A stretch of 64,000 nucleotides of DNA from Dryococelus australis (taxonomy: Eukaryota > Arthropoda > Insecta > Phasmatodea > Phasmatidae): contig CM056995.1 in assembly GCA_029891345.1 (NCBI GenBank), forward strand, positions 81,903,895 through 81,967,894, given 5' to 3'. The notes beneath the pieces are model-generated. The model searched no databases. It was not told the DNA's origin and worked only from the letters and a program-made list of their open reading frames with translations. How positions within the stretch are numbered: the first letter of the stretch is position 1; each line of letters begins with the position of its first letter. A program made the translations under genes and the position numbers. Shown here piece by piece: positions 1-11,584 of the stretch.

Positions 1-216
1 GGAGCTACTGCAATTTACAATTCTGTTGAACAAACTAGAAAAATAAAAATAATAATAAGAACAACAGAGACATAATTCATCAATCGAAAATAAATCAGGA
101 AGTGGTGTAGTTGCAAAAAGAGGCAGGCCAAAAAAATTTGATTACATCACCATTATCTAATCTTGATATTGAAAAATATATACGAATAGTAAATATTAAA
201 CAGTTCAGATGCTAAT

Positions 217-507
217 ATGACTGGTGAATTACCAAAAATAATTCACAAAAATGAACGTGCTGTAGTTAATTTTGACAACTCAACAAATCCTGGCACTCAC
301 TGGATTTGTTATTTTAAAGAAAATAATTATGTTTACTACTTAAATTCATTTGACAATTCCTAGCAATTTAATTACTTAAAAAAAGTTTATTTCAATTATA
401 ATGGAATTCTGAATTTGAATTCAGTTACTTGTAGACATCTATGTTTATTTTCTTTATATATTTTTTCAAGACAATTTAAATTTTACGATATAATTTATTG
501 TTATTAA
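217..507 (+). pseudogene. Polinton adenain/ULP1-like cysteine protease (PRO), broken
   Basis: One frame from an ATG at 217 to a TAA at 505-507, about 96 codons, with a single in-frame TAG at 361. The translation has the Polinton protease signature: a GTHWICYF segment with the catalytic-type His at codon 298-300, a YYLNSF segment, then SVTCRHLCLF with the catalytic-type Cys at 430-432. In functional relatives the second block reads YFDSFG and the third CGHLC. Here the acidic residue is Asn (codon 343-345) and the Gly after Cys is Arg, so the enzyme would be dead even without the stop. The family processes capsid proteins in related viruses. Upstream sequence (1-216) has a short basic stretch ending GRPKKF that may be its lost N-terminus. 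Confidence 0.8.
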
Positions 508-697
508 ATGACGGATATATTTGGGAAACCATTAAGCAAATCTTTAAATAATAAACTTTGACACTGATGCTTTTGTATGAAAACCATATGTAGATTCAAA
601 ATACAATAATATTGTTTCTGCTTTACAATATCAAATAAGTAAAGTTCGGTTTATACAAAAGATTATGTTTCTCTTCAAAATTGTAGAATTAATAAAA

Positions 698-1044
698 ATG
701 GCTGAGCCTGTAGATGGAACAGACACAGTCAATAAAATATTTTTCTGATAAAGACAGCTTTCACATTGCAAACTTTAAAACAATCAGTTTTTAATTGTGA
801 TAAACTTGTTAATTCAAAAGTTGAAAAATATAAGGAAGAAAAATCACATATATTATATTTATCTGCAAAGTGGTATAAAATAAATAATGTTTTTAACATT
901 GATAATTTATCTTATTTTACAATGACTGTTATTAAGGGAACTATAAAACAAGATTACAGTAAGCCTTTTGATGTAAACAGAGGCGAATTTGTAACTTTTA
1001 TAATAAATATATTTTTACTATTAAATGGAGAATACTTGGTTTGA
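698..1044 (+). pseudogene. Unrecognised gene between Polinton protease and integrase, frameshifted
   Basis: An ATG at 698 opens a short frame beginning MAEPVDGTDTV that hits stops near 747. A different frame is then open to 1044 for about 92 codons, with residues such as KYKEEKSHILYLSAKWYKI and SKPFDVNRGEF. The position between the protease and integrase relics, and the same strand, make it likely a Polinton cargo gene. I do not recognise the family. It is hydrophilic until a hydrophobic C-terminus (FVTFIINIFLLL). A chance ORF in AT-rich DNA is the alternative, but the length and composition argue mildly against that. Confidence 0.35.
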
Positions 1045-1149
1045 AGTGTAAGAAAGTTACTTAAATAATATAAATATAAAGAAGTAAATACTAAAAATGG
1101 ACAATTAGTTCAGAATAGTAAATGTTTGATATGTAATTCCAATAAATCG

Positions 1150-2010
1150 ACATTCTTATAAAGTACACAATGTAAGAGAAGGAATAATCAATGAATTATA
1201 TAAACCTGCAAGAAACAAATTTCCCAGAAGAGTAATTTCATTCAGAATTTATGAGTTATGGCAAATTGATATTGTTGGGATTGATACTGGTAATTTTAAA
1301 GGTATATTGCATATAAATAACAGATAAAACATAAAACATCTAAAAATGTAAATGGTTTAGAACGTAAATTGATGACAGTAAAACCATGCAAGAATTAAAG
1401 TGAGGCTGGCTCTAAGTTTTATAATAAAATATTTATAGAACTTATAAAAAATATAACACCAATCTTTATTCTATATTCAGTGAACTGAAATCTAATGTTG
1501 AGTAAAGATTTAATCGTACAATGATAAATAAAATGTGGAAAAAAGTTTCATTTGAATGGCAATTATAAATGGATAAATATATTAGATGAATTAGGGGAAG
1601 AATGTAACAGTAGAAAACATATAACTATTAGCATGAAACACATTGAAATTAATAAGAAAAATGAAAAAAATTAACAAAATTTTGTGAACATGTTTACTAA
1701 ACCAAAATATAAATTTGGCGATGTCCATGTAAGCAAAAATAAACTAATTTTTGAAAAGTGTTATACTCCTAATTGGAAAATATAATTATTTACTACTGTT
1801 AAGGTTTTATATTATGAAGTACCTGCTTACAAACTAAAAGATTCCAAAGGAGAAGAAATAAAAGGTGATTTTTATTAATAAAAGATTTATGAAAACTAAC
1901 TATCCAAATGAATATTTGGTTTAAAAAGTTTTAAAATCAAAAGTGATAAAATTTATGTTGACTGGTTGGATTTTAATAATTCTCATAACTCTTGTAAATA
2001 ATATACAAGT
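1150..2010 (+). pseudogene. Polinton integrase (retroviral-type DDE) with chromodomain, broken
   Basis: Translated pieces in several frames line up in order with Polinton integrases. ELYKPARNKFPRR is followed by LWQIDIVG, whose Asp (about 1266) is the first catalytic acid. Then comes SELKSNVE followed by a stop and RFNRT (about 1480-1520), where the E is the third catalytic residue. FTKPKYKFGD, YTPNWK and KDSKGEEIKGDFY (about 1690-1880) are the SH3-like region. About 1900-2010 reads YPNEYLV, then KIKSDKIYVDWLDFNNSHNSC, matching the chromodomain that ends these integrases. There are many in-frame stops and shifts. The enzyme would insert the element into host DNA; this copy cannot. Confidence 0.82.
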
Positions 2011-2019
2011 GTTTCATTA

Positions 2020-3218
2020 ATTAAATAGCAGATTTTTCATTGCCTCTTAAAGGGGACTGTTTTCTAATAAAGCAAGAATTAAAAAAATTAAGGTTATTTT
2101 CTATTAAAATTACAAAATGTTTATGGACAACTTAATGCTGTGCCAGGGACCTTTATTTTTATATTTACAGCTTCATTTTGATGCCATAAAAACTCAATTT
2201 GGAGAACTTCGCATCTCAATGAAGGCTGACCTATGATCTTATTTTTTTAAAGTAATGGGATGGGAAGTTTTTATATTTTATTTATTTTTTTAATTTCTTG
2301 GTACTTTCTCTCATATAGTGTGACACCTATGCCATTAGAGATACTACAGCAATAAATTTGATACATTACAGTGTAGTATAGAGCGTATTTATTTACTGGA
2401 GCTTGAGTGGTACCATTTAATTGCATCTAATGCTCATGCATTTCTATATGAGCATGATCAAGATTTTTTAGCTCAAATTTTGAACAATTTGGTTGATAAT
2501 ATATAGTACGAATGTGGACATCTTCATATATGCACTATCAATAACCCTCTAGGATAGGGGATTCGAACCTAGGAACATTGAGTTTAAAGTCGACCACCTA
2601 AGCATACAGCTAATGTTGCGAGTTGCTCGATATGATTATTTTATAGATTCATTTGGTGATTTGGAACTGCTGAGTGTTCGATGTACCACAACTAGATAGC
2701 GACACATTAGCGATACGATTCTTCCTGTTGCGGCGAGTGTATGCTGAAGTTAAGTTGTGGACAAAGATAAAAAAAATCTCATGTACCACTGAAGAGGAAC
2801 TACTAGTTCATTAAATGGTGTTATTTTATGAAATATTTAATTTATTTCTGTGCTTTCCTTCTCTCATTTTTTAACTTAAATCTAATGTAATGAAACCCTG
2901 CTTGCTTAGGCACTTTCGAATAAGTTTGTGCTAAATAAAATACATATGTATTTTCATGTCTTCCTCTAGTGAAATAATCGCGAATTATATCTTGGTTGTC
3001 TAAATAACATCTTTAAATACAACAAGAGAATCATTTTCACATAAATCTAAAGGGATCATTTCATCATTATTAATTGAAAAGTATATTATTTTTTATTTAA
3101 ACCTTTTGGATATGGTATCAAACTCATTTTATAACTTAATATATTTGGGTTGATTAAAACTTTTTAAATAAAATGTATCATATAATTAGTTTTCCTGCTA
3201 TTAATAAGGCTCACTATT
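2020..3218. other. Non-coding interval inside the Polinton
   Basis: No convincing coding sequence. It holds a tRNA-like segment at 2540-2625 on the minus strand (separate entry), so part of this interval is probably a later insertion between the integrase and the next Polinton gene. The remainder (2830-3218) is AT-rich and may contain the eroded 5' part of the gene at 3219. Confidence 0.5.
2540..2625 (-). repeat. tRNA-derived SINE head
   Basis: On the minus strand the segment contains a box-B-like GGTTCGAATCCCC preceded by a D-arm-like TATGCTTAGGTGGTCGA about 30 bases upstream, in tRNA spacing. The acceptor stems do not pair well, so it is read as a SINE head rather than a functional tRNA gene. 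It lies within the Polinton relic and is therefore younger than that insertion. Confidence 0.5.
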
Positions 3219-3772
3219 ATGCTTCTCATATTATCAGGCAAAAGTTCCCAATTTTTTTTATTTTCAGATTTTCCTTCAGAAATTAAAATACTGACACCCC
3301 AAATAACTTTTTTCATATCATTGGATTTTTTTAATTTAATGGTGAATACAATATTAAAGTCAACAAATAATAGTTCTATACTAAAGAAAAAATTTCATTG
3401 TGATATTCATCAAGATAAATCAATTGCATTTATTAGTCTTCATACAAAATGTGTAACACCCAATATAAACAACAATGCTGTAATATTGATTCATAACAAA
3501 ATAGTTACAAATATACCTAGAGGTATATTGACTCATTTAAATAAACTATAAATTCAATTGAACCATTTTCAACAAATTACATTGAACTAACATCAGACAA
3601 TGTGAAAAATAGTATATCGATTAAATCTAAGCTTGATATTAAATTTGATGTTCGACTGTCCTATATTCTTGGGTTTGAGAGAAATATGGTTCTTGAAAAA
3701 GGAAAAAAATTTATAGGCTCTAAATTACATAATTTTGACCCATTAAAAAAACTAAATGTTGATTTAACTTAG
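3219..3772 (+). pseudogene. Polinton-type conserved protein (LSYILGF motif), frameshifted
   Basis: Open from about 3219 to a TAA at 3549-3551. It continues immediately in another frame from 3551 to a TAG at 3770-3772, so one frameshift near 3550 splits the gene. The second half contains NYIELTSDNVKNS and RLSYILGFERN, resembling a conserved Polinton/PLV protein in which a short beta-rich stretch precedes a LxxxLGF motif (often considered a capsid-associated or structural protein). The first half has CDIHQDKS-like residues but no motif I can name. Assignment as structural is inference from family context; an unrelated cargo gene is possible. Confidence 0.4.
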
Positions 3773-4079
3773 CATATGGCTTGTATATAAAATATGACGA
3801 ATGTAGCAAATTTAGAAATAGATATAATTGCAAGCTTTCCACCAAAAATGATGTTTGATTTAGAGATTTTTTATTTATAAGCCTTCATATCCAATTTTTT
3901 GTCAAATTAATAGTGAATGGTTTAATTATATTGTTTTGTAAATTAGGGATTAAAATAGAAATATAATTGGTTTTGATAGCACATATTATTTTAGAAACTA
4001 AAGATGTTAGAAATATTATAAATTTTTTGAATCTATAAAGTTTAGAAATAGAAGATTTAAAATTATAATATATAATTAT

Positions 4080-7000
4080 ACATATATATAATAAAACAAC
4101 TTCTTTAATATCGCCATGGTAATATAGTTATAATAACATATTTTACAATGGAAATCATATGTTTGTCATAGTCAAACTTAAATTTCTTTTGCCATAAACT
4201 TATTCGCCAATTTTTTTGTTTTCTTATCTCTTGTAATCATGTTTTTTATAATCACTTTTTCTTAGTACTTTGTACTAATTCATCCATCGATTTCATATCC
4301 AACTTCAAAGTATTTTTATGATTTAGAGTGAATCCTTTAATTTTGTATATTTTTTCCCAAAAAATATTATTTACCATAACATTTTGGACCTGTACTTATC
4401 CATTCGAGTCCATAATATTTTTTTTTTCAAAATTCATATGTCCATTCGCTAAGCATATAACCTGTTTTAAGAGTATTTCTACTATTGCCAATGTTATCTG
4501 TATCATAATATACTACTTTATCATTTAATTTAGCTAACATTTCACATAATTATAATCAAGCATTTGAAGTAGTAAAATTTGCTATAAAGATTTTTGTCGC
4601 AGTGCTATCTGATACATAATTAGTGTTGTATTTATAAGACACTTCAATTATTTTTTCATTGATGTAAACAACATGATTTATTTCTATTCTCTCATCCAAT
4701 AACAAATCATACACCCGAAGCGGATCGGTTATGTATTTTATTTGTTTTATATTTTGTCTTTGGCAAAATTGTCCCCAAAGTGAATTGAAACAAATTTTAG
4801 CAACAGTATGTTTCCCTGGATTTTGTTCAATATTAATTGATAAATTAATATTTTGTTCTTCTTTAATAACACGAATATATTCTTCATTTGATTTATAATC
4901 GTATTCCCAAGGACTAGTTTCCAATTCAATTTTCATACATATTTTAATGTAATCTCTAAACATAATATTACTTCTTTGTTAGAAATGCCAAACTTCGCGA
5001 ATTTGAAGTATTTTGTATCTTTATTCGATAGCTTTATTTAATTATATTGTTGTCCATCTTCCATTTATTGCTCTTTCTTCATCATCAGGTTTGCATAATC
5101 CTTTTTTCTCATCGACACATTTTAAACATAAAGTAAACAATAGTTTTTCTTTTTAAATTGGTAGAACCGGATGATATAAATTTCGTGGTGCTAAAACTTT
5201 ACATTTGATCAATCAAAACCAATTTTCAATATAATATTTAGGTTTAAGTATTTTAATTGGATGACCAATTGGATAATAATCCTAAAACATTTCTTTTGGA
5301 TACAAACTACATATGTCTATACATCTTAATTTTTTTCCCAGGAACATTTAGTTTTGAAGCATTTGTTCTTCCTCCAAAAAATGCATCTCGAGTTTGTAAT
5401 GGTTCTATTATATTTTTAGTATTTTCTAAACAATTTTTGTAGAAAGTCGTTTTTTTCCATTTGCATTCCCACATTTTGGCAACTTTGTAATCATTTGTCT
5501 TTAAATTGTTGTTCAATTGTTTGTTTTAGTAAACAAATCAACAATATTTGCATTGATACATTTATTTATTGTGTCTGGAGAATAACAATATGGACAACCA
5601 TGCCACAAACACCGATAGTATCGATATACCATTTTAGTTTTGTCGCCATAACCATCAATTTTGCTCCACAAATAGTCATTTCTCCACCATTTAATGCATG
5701 ACGAACATTAGGAAATGAATTTAACCACGAAATCGAGTCCTTACTAATCATTCTTTTGTCTCATCTTTAAATAAAGTAATAGTATTTGATTTAAGAAAAT
5801 TAGCTCTATAAACAGCCATACAAACACCCGCTATTGTTATGTAACAAAAAGGCTCTATATTTGTAACTCCTAGAAACAATTTTCTAAATTTAAGACAACC
5901 ACACCGTAAAATGTGAACATCAGAATCACAACATTCAGAAATTCTTTTTCTTTTAATTCGAAAATTTCGTTTTCTTTTACTCTTTCAGCATGCCATTTAA
6001 AACAATCTTTACATTATTATTGTTTCATTGTGTTAGCTCCATAACATTTTGTTGATGGAATTTTTCCAACATAATTTTGATTTTCTGGTTTACTGAAAAA
6101 GTGTGGAAAATATCCTTGTTTAAACCTCTTGTAAACCAAATGTTTTGGGAAATGATGCAAGATTTCTTTGAAAAAAGTTTATACTGTCAATAAATTTGAT
6201 ATAAAGACTCGATATTTTAAGTTGCATAATTTTAGAACCTTGGCATATAGTTTAAGATTTTATACTGTTTCTAACACAATATTGTAAGATAATATACAAA
6301 CCGTAACCTTTGCAATTATGTGCAATAAACATCCATTCTTTGTTTCTTTCAGCTGTAGCTCATTCGCAAAACTCATCATTTGTTTTAAAATGTTGTTTGA
6401 CGACACCATGAAAATCTTGAACAGATATTAAGTTTGGTGTGTGAATACCAGTATCTTATTCGGCTTCGTAATGAAAAAAGTAGTTTCGATTGTAAGTGCA
6501 TTCGACACGACACGCCGGTGCTTGTCTATTACAACAACAAGATTCTATGCATTGGCTGCCCTTGTTCGGTTTATTTTGCATGTAACATTTATGCGATTCT
6601 GTCCTCACAAATTCTTCACAATTCCGACATTTGACAATTCAACACACGTGTCGATGACTTCTCCCACATATTTTGTTACACATTCTACAATTATAGAGTA
6701 ATTTACATACTTCCTCGTGATTATTAAAACAATCTTGCCCAAAACAATATCTATTACATTTTTGGCAATATATTCTAATATGTTGTGCATCTTCCCAGAC
6801 ATTTTTGTGTTGTGGTATTTCGCACAAAATATATATATATTTTATTTCTTTTATACAACAATGTTGATCTTTATTATTGTATGGTTTGTCACCATTTTTA
6901 CAATAATAACTGCTTTCTAAAAATGCTTTCATACTGTTAATTACATCGAAATGTTCATTGTGTAAGCACAAATAAATAGTAGTTGGCCTTTTTTCACCAG

Positions 7001-7520
7001 AATGTATATTCCAATTTAAATGAGCATATGAAACAACTTTAATTCTAACATTGAGAAACTCCTCTGCATCCTGATTATCTTCCAAACTGAATATAATTTC
7101 ACTATTTTTACACATAATTACACAAATTTTACGAGCCAATTCTTCTTGCAATCTTCTACTTTTTCTAATGTAAATAAACTCATTGTTAGTTAATTCTCTA
7201 TCCAAAATGATATTATTTTCGTATGTTAAAGCTTTAATTATGGCTCTGGGTCCACATAAAGTATCAGTAATGTTAATTTTATACATTGTTTTCTCTTTAT
7301 ATCTTTAGCTAAATTTATATATTTTTTTGGCATTTCCACTGTTGCCTCTTGGAACACTGCAAACATCGATTCCATAAACATTATCGTTTATTTATACATT
7401 TTCATTGGATGCAATTATTTTCTCGATTCGATACAGTAAATTTTCAGCATTAAATTTTTTTATTCTAGCCGCGAAAATTGTATGGTGAAAATTTGATTAT
7501 TTGCATGTATTCTCATTTGA
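4080..7520 (-). pseudogene. Polinton protein-primed family B DNA polymerase, broken
   Basis: Runs on the minus strand from about 7520 down to 4080 in at least three frames with many stops. N-terminal piece (7510-7290): ENLLYRIEKIIASNENV then GIDVCSVPRG. 7286-6639 is open for 215 codons: CGPRAIIKAL, LCLHNEHFDVINSM, SSYYC and a cysteine cluster (CQKCNRYC, CRMCNKICG). 6640-6050 carries the exonuclease region: HYEAE where DFETD is expected, AHNCKGYG, and GSKIM and FPKTFGLQE. 4963-4556 is open for 135 codons with KICFNSLWGQFCQRQN, the palm motif of this family, and IFIANFTTSNA. 4550-4150 ends with KIKGFTLNHKN. It would copy the element by protein priming. Loss of the exonuclease acids shows long decay. 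Confidence 0.88.
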
Positions 7521-7713
7521 TCACCATGTTTACAATCGGTAATTTTTTTACAGCTTTCGTTGTTGTGTGTGTCACTTTACGAACAGTGTTCATTTTTTTC
7601 TATAGAAGTGACTTTTAAATTATTTATGCAAATGATATATTTTGTTTTCCAGATGTTGAAGTCTTCAATTAAATTACGATTGAGTTCATGAATCTCAAAT
7701 TAAGGGTTCCTTT

Positions 7714-8151
7714 CTACATGCTCATTAAAATAAAATTTTTTAAGGAAAAATTTAATTCTTTATCATAAATTTTTGAAAAATGTAAATTTTTTAGATATTG
7801 GTTACTTTTATTTTTTGATTTTACAAATAACTGATTAGAAAAAGTTAATATTTCTTTTAATGCCTTTTTAGCTTTATTATATATTAATCTGCCTTTCGGA
7901 AAAGGCAAATTTGTAAAATTATTCTTTGTTTCTTCATTAAAAATATATGGTATTAGAGTTGTAATTAAATCAAATTTTCTTAGTCTCTGTATATTTTTAC
8001 AATAAAGGTTTTTTGCTCTAGCACTGAACTCTGCAACTTTTAAATCCTTTAAATTACCCATAGATTTTTTAATTATATTTTTTCCTCCTATACTAGAATT
8101 AGATTGTGTAATAATAATTCCAATTAAATCATCTTTTTTTAGTTTATACAA
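7714..8151 (-). CDS. Unrecognised 145-codon ORF upstream of polB
   Basis: Intact frame from an ATG at 8151 to a stop at 7714, just upstream of the polymerase on the same strand. It is lysine-rich (SKNKSNQYLKNLHFSKIYDK) with no transmembrane segment or motif I recognise. It starts MYKLKKDDLIGII, and short LKKxDLIxI helices are common at the start of Polinton cargo proteins. It may be a Polinton gene, the eroded polymerase N-terminus, or chance in AT-rich DNA. Being the longest uninterrupted ORF of the element makes it worth a family search. Confidence 0.35.
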   Translation of the reverse strand: MYKLKKDDLIGIIITQSNSSIGGKNIIKKSMGNLKDLKVAEFSARAKNLYCKNIQRLRKFDLITTLIPYIFNEETKNNFTNLPFPKGRLIYNKAKKALKEILTFSNQLFVKSKNKSNQYLKNLHFSKIYDKELNFSLKNFILMSM

Positions 8152-9794
8152 TTATTTTATTTTTAATCTTTTACCTAAATTCCTTAATTCCATCAATCTC
8201 ATTTCACTCAACACAGTTAATGGATTCTTCGTTGCTATATTTGTTTATTAATAAGAACACAAATTTAATAAGATTGCGAAAAATATAAAGTCAATAAAAA
8301 ATATTTAAAAAATAATAAATATAGAGGAATAAAATCGAATAAATATTTAAATTGATGACAATTGTTTAATTTATAGGAATACAAATTTAATAAGATTACA
8401 AAAAATATAAAGTCAACAAAAGTAATAAGTTAAAAACGAATTAAACAGAGTTTAAAATTTGTAGGTAGAAAAAGTTAAATGTTAAAACTTTAATTATTAA
8501 TTGATAACCCTGTTTTAATACCCATCTCTTCGTACAATTTTAAAACTTTTGTATTATGAACCATTTGTTTTTGTTCTTCTGTATAGAAAAAATGAGATAC
8601 TTCTTTTAAATTCATTTATATCGATATATATCATTAAAACAATTTTTACATAATTTTGCATATCCATCCTTAGTAGTTTTATGAAGAGAAATAATTGTAT
8701 TGGTTTATTCTCATTACATACTCTACATTTCTTTGTTGAATAATCACCATGTAGAATTTATTTAGAATATCTATAGTTGTAAAATGTGATTTTGTATTTT
8801 TATGCTTTATCAGATGTAAATTATAAACATTTCTTAAGAGGGTGTCGATTATATATTTTTTATTTATAAGGAGATATTTTTTATAAAAAGAAAAAAAAAT
8901 GTTGCTGAAATTTTAAGAATATCAAATGTTACTAAAGCATACATTTAAGTTTTTATAATTTTAAAAAATATATAAACATTTTTTGTTTTTTTTTCTTCTG
9001 AATTTACTTTCTTTATTAAAAAAAAACAAAAGTTGAATCGCTGATAAACAAGTTAAACAATTCATATGAATTGACTAAACTACAAGCTCTTGAAAATCAT
9101 AAGTGGTATGCCACTACAGAATTTCAAATTTATGAATCTAAATTTCGAAAAAAAAAATAAAAAAATAAATAAATGGGGAGTATAAAACATTACCTGATCG
9201 CTATGTAAATATATTGATAAAAATAGTTTGAAATTTATAAACGAGAAAAAAGTTTTATAGAATATAAAAGAGAAACAATTAAAAAAAGTTAAAAAATTAT
9301 GGAAATTAATGTATGACAGAATTCTCTTCAAATCAAAAATTATATGTTTTGAATGTTTTACATTACTTTTTTTTTTTTTTTTTTTTTTTTTCATATTTCC
9401 CTTAACTTTGAATGTTTTAACTTGCAGATTTGGCTTACATTTGTTTGTTTAAGGCTAAATTTGCTTATTTATAGCTTAAATTTGCTTTATTTAGATTGCA
9501 TATTTGGCTTACTTTGTATAAAATTAAGATTTAATTAATTTTGAAAATAAACCTTGAATAAAAGTAAAAGTGATTTTTCGTACGGCCTTTTTTTTTTTAG
9601 AGAGAAAACGTAAAAAACCCTGTTTTAGAGGCTTTTTTTAAAGCCATTTTTTGGAGCTATTTTGAGGAAGATTTTAAGCTTGAGAAAAAATAGGCAAAAA
9701 CAGAGTAAAAACCTTTAAAAAAAAAACATTAACATTAAGGAAAAAAAGCTTTGAAATCTAAGGAAATTTAAGGCAAAAATAGGAGTGTCCTAGA
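8152..9794. other. AT-rich non-coding DNA, possible Polinton terminal region
   Basis: No gene recognised. Contains a 26-T tract (about 9367-9392) and, at 9425-9520, several spaced copies of an ATTTG(G/C)TTA-type motif suggesting a decayed short-period repeat. A/T homopolymers continue to 9790. Terminal repeats of the Polinton may be here but I cannot delimit them. Confidence 0.5.
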
Positions 9795-10055
9795 TCCACC
9801 CATATACTACTGATAGGGGAGTGCGTGAGGAGATTTGGTTGGGTTTTTACAGTGATGTCTTGAGAGCCGATGCGGGTGAAGTGAGGTCAGTATGGAGCAG
9901 CGCCGGGATGATAGGGCGAGAAACGGGAGATTCCCGAGATAACCCACCGACCAGCGGCATCGTCTAGCACGATTCCCACTTGCGAAAATCCGGAGTGAAC
10001 CGGCAGGTATCGTAGCCGGTTCGCCTTGGTGGGAGGCGAGCAGTCTAACCACTCA
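9795..10055 (-). repeat. tRNA-derived SINE, family 1 (near full length)
   Basis: Read on the minus strand: GTGGTTAGACTGCTCGCC (tRNA D-arm-like head), then GCAAGTGGGAATCGTGC, GATGCCGCTGGTCGGTGGG, and a tail region with CATCGGCTCTCAAGAC. The same blocks recur at 22790-22940, 36545-36686, 52330-52545, 61725-61970 and 62548-62708, which defines the family from this window alone. It contains an open frame (9807-10052) that is an accident of the repeat. Confidence 0.85.
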
Positions 10056-10061
10056 CAGTCC

Positions 10062-10375
10062 CAGGTAGAGGAGGCACCATAGCATGGCCACCACGCTCAC
10101 CTGACATCATACCACTTTACTTCTGGCTGTGGGACCACGTCAAATCGATGGTGTTTGCCACACCACTTGAAACGAGGGATGAGCTCATTGCCGGAAACCT
10201 TTGCACATGTGCGTCGCAACATGTTTCAGCAATGCATCGCCTGTGTGTCCGACGGTGGAGGACAGTTTGAAGAGACAATTTGAACAGAGACATCGAACAG
10301 ACACTCTGTCCCCATGCCTTCAGTCCAAGTGTGTAAAAAAAAAAGTGTCATTTCATTGCCCCGCCTGTAGCTTCG
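10062..10375 (+). pseudogene. IS630/Tc1-mariner-like transposase C-terminus
   Basis: One frame reads RGGTIAWPPRSPDIIPLYFW then LWDHVKSMVFATPLETRDEL. This is the WPPRSPDLTPxDFFLWG block of insect Tc1/mariner-superfamily transposases, where the D of SPD is the third catalytic acid. The upstream catalytic region is missing; the preceding DNA is a SINE. After about 10180 the frame degrades with stops. It is a fragment, not a gene. Sequence to about 10450 may be the rest of this element. Confidence 0.75.
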
Positions 10376-10455
10376 TTATTGTGATTGCATACCCGCCCCT
10401 GCGCATTGCCACTGCCATTAGCGTGTTAACTATGGACGTTAGACTATTAGCTCCT

Positions 10456-11580
10456 TGATGAAATACGCTAAATTTGTACACATCTACCCCACTCTGATGT
10501 TTATTACCATTTGTTCGTGAACATCCGGTTTAGGCCTATGTACTAGCAGTTGTTTCTTGTCAGACCGCCCAGAATGCTGTAACTTCGTTACGGAACCATT
10601 GTTTTTCACGTGCAAACAGGCAAAGTCTATCAAAGTGTGACTCAAACAGTAACGACCCTACAACGCTGCGAAGTTTGTCTAGTCTCGTAATCTTTCGTGA
10701 AGCGGTGACACTACCTATATATACTTACTGCCGAGTCGCCTCTAGGCAGTAGGCAGACATCAGTGTGTAGTGATACGAAATTCTCGTCATAGCCTGGGGG
10801 AAAATATTTGCTGCCCTAAGTTTATAGTCTCTCGATGTATAAGCATAGTTAACAACCCGCCCATTGCATTTAAGTTTATCCTCAAGTGACATCAGTTTTT
10901 ATTAATGAATCGTTGACTACATTTGTTAAAGTATTTTTATTCACCACTGCAAATTCTGTTCTTTGAAATAACTATTAGCTGATGAATCAGTGAAAATGAC
11001 TTAGGACTACACCTTATCACCGAATAACCGAACGATTTACTGAATTTGTTACAGGTATTTACAAATGACTTTTCATTTTATTAATAATGACTGGATAAGT
11101 GAAGATATACTGCAAATATAAATTTACGGTTTTTGCGACATCTATAACGCATAATTTAGGTTTCAGAAAACTCTGCGGTCTCAGCTACCACACAGGAGAA
11201 ACAAATGGCACATATGTTTGTTATTCAAATAGTTACGGAGCATGACTTTCAAACCTGTTTTCTATAATTGTTGTAAAGTAAAGGCATTTACTAGCCCCTT
11301 CTGAAGTAGGACAAAACCTTGAATGATGCCAGAAGCCTAGGTTCAGTAAACTCGACAGACAATTAAATTGAACTTTTGTTGTAACTCACTTTGCAACAGT
11401 CGCAAAATGGAAAATATTTTTGTTTATGAATGTCGTTTTCAACCAATATGTCTAGTGATACAAATATATCAGAATGTGAAAGTTACAACGAAAACACTTT
11501 TTCTCCGCGGGGACGTTTAGTTGTCAAATATACACCTATTTTAATAAAGGTACAATCAGAGGTACTGTATTGAAAATAAT
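10456..11580. other. No feature recognised
   Basis: Moderate-GC DNA without a supported ORF, tRNA, tandem repeat or transposon end. Confidence 0.4.
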
Positions 11581-11584
11581 TTAA

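Larger units (their letters stand above)
1..8900. mobile_element. Degraded Polinton/Maverick element (left end outside window)
   Basis: A virus-like self-synthesising DNA transposon relic. Four independent Polinton hallmarks are read from translations: an adenain-like cysteine protease (217-507, +), a retroviral-type integrase with chromodomain tail (about 1150-2010, +), a Polinton-type gene with an LSYILGF motif (3219-3772, +), and a protein-primed family B DNA polymerase (about 7520-4080, -) facing the others. Every gene carries stops or frameshifts, so the copy is dead. Base composition is very AT-rich compared with the DNA after 9.8 kb. No packaging ATPase or major capsid gene was recognised; they may lie left of position 1 or be lost. 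I could not identify terminal inverted repeats, so the right boundary (8.9-9.78 kb) is a guess from loss of coding signal. Confidence 0.85.

Noticed and set aside
4328-6920. Short + frames overlapping polB
   Set aside because: Antisense shadows of the minus-strand polymerase.
9080-9538. Frames on both strands around 9.1-9.5 kb
   Set aside because: Created by the 26-T tract and AT-rich DNA.
9807-10052. 81-codon minus frame
   Set aside because: Lies entirely in SINE family 1; similar frames occur in the other copies.
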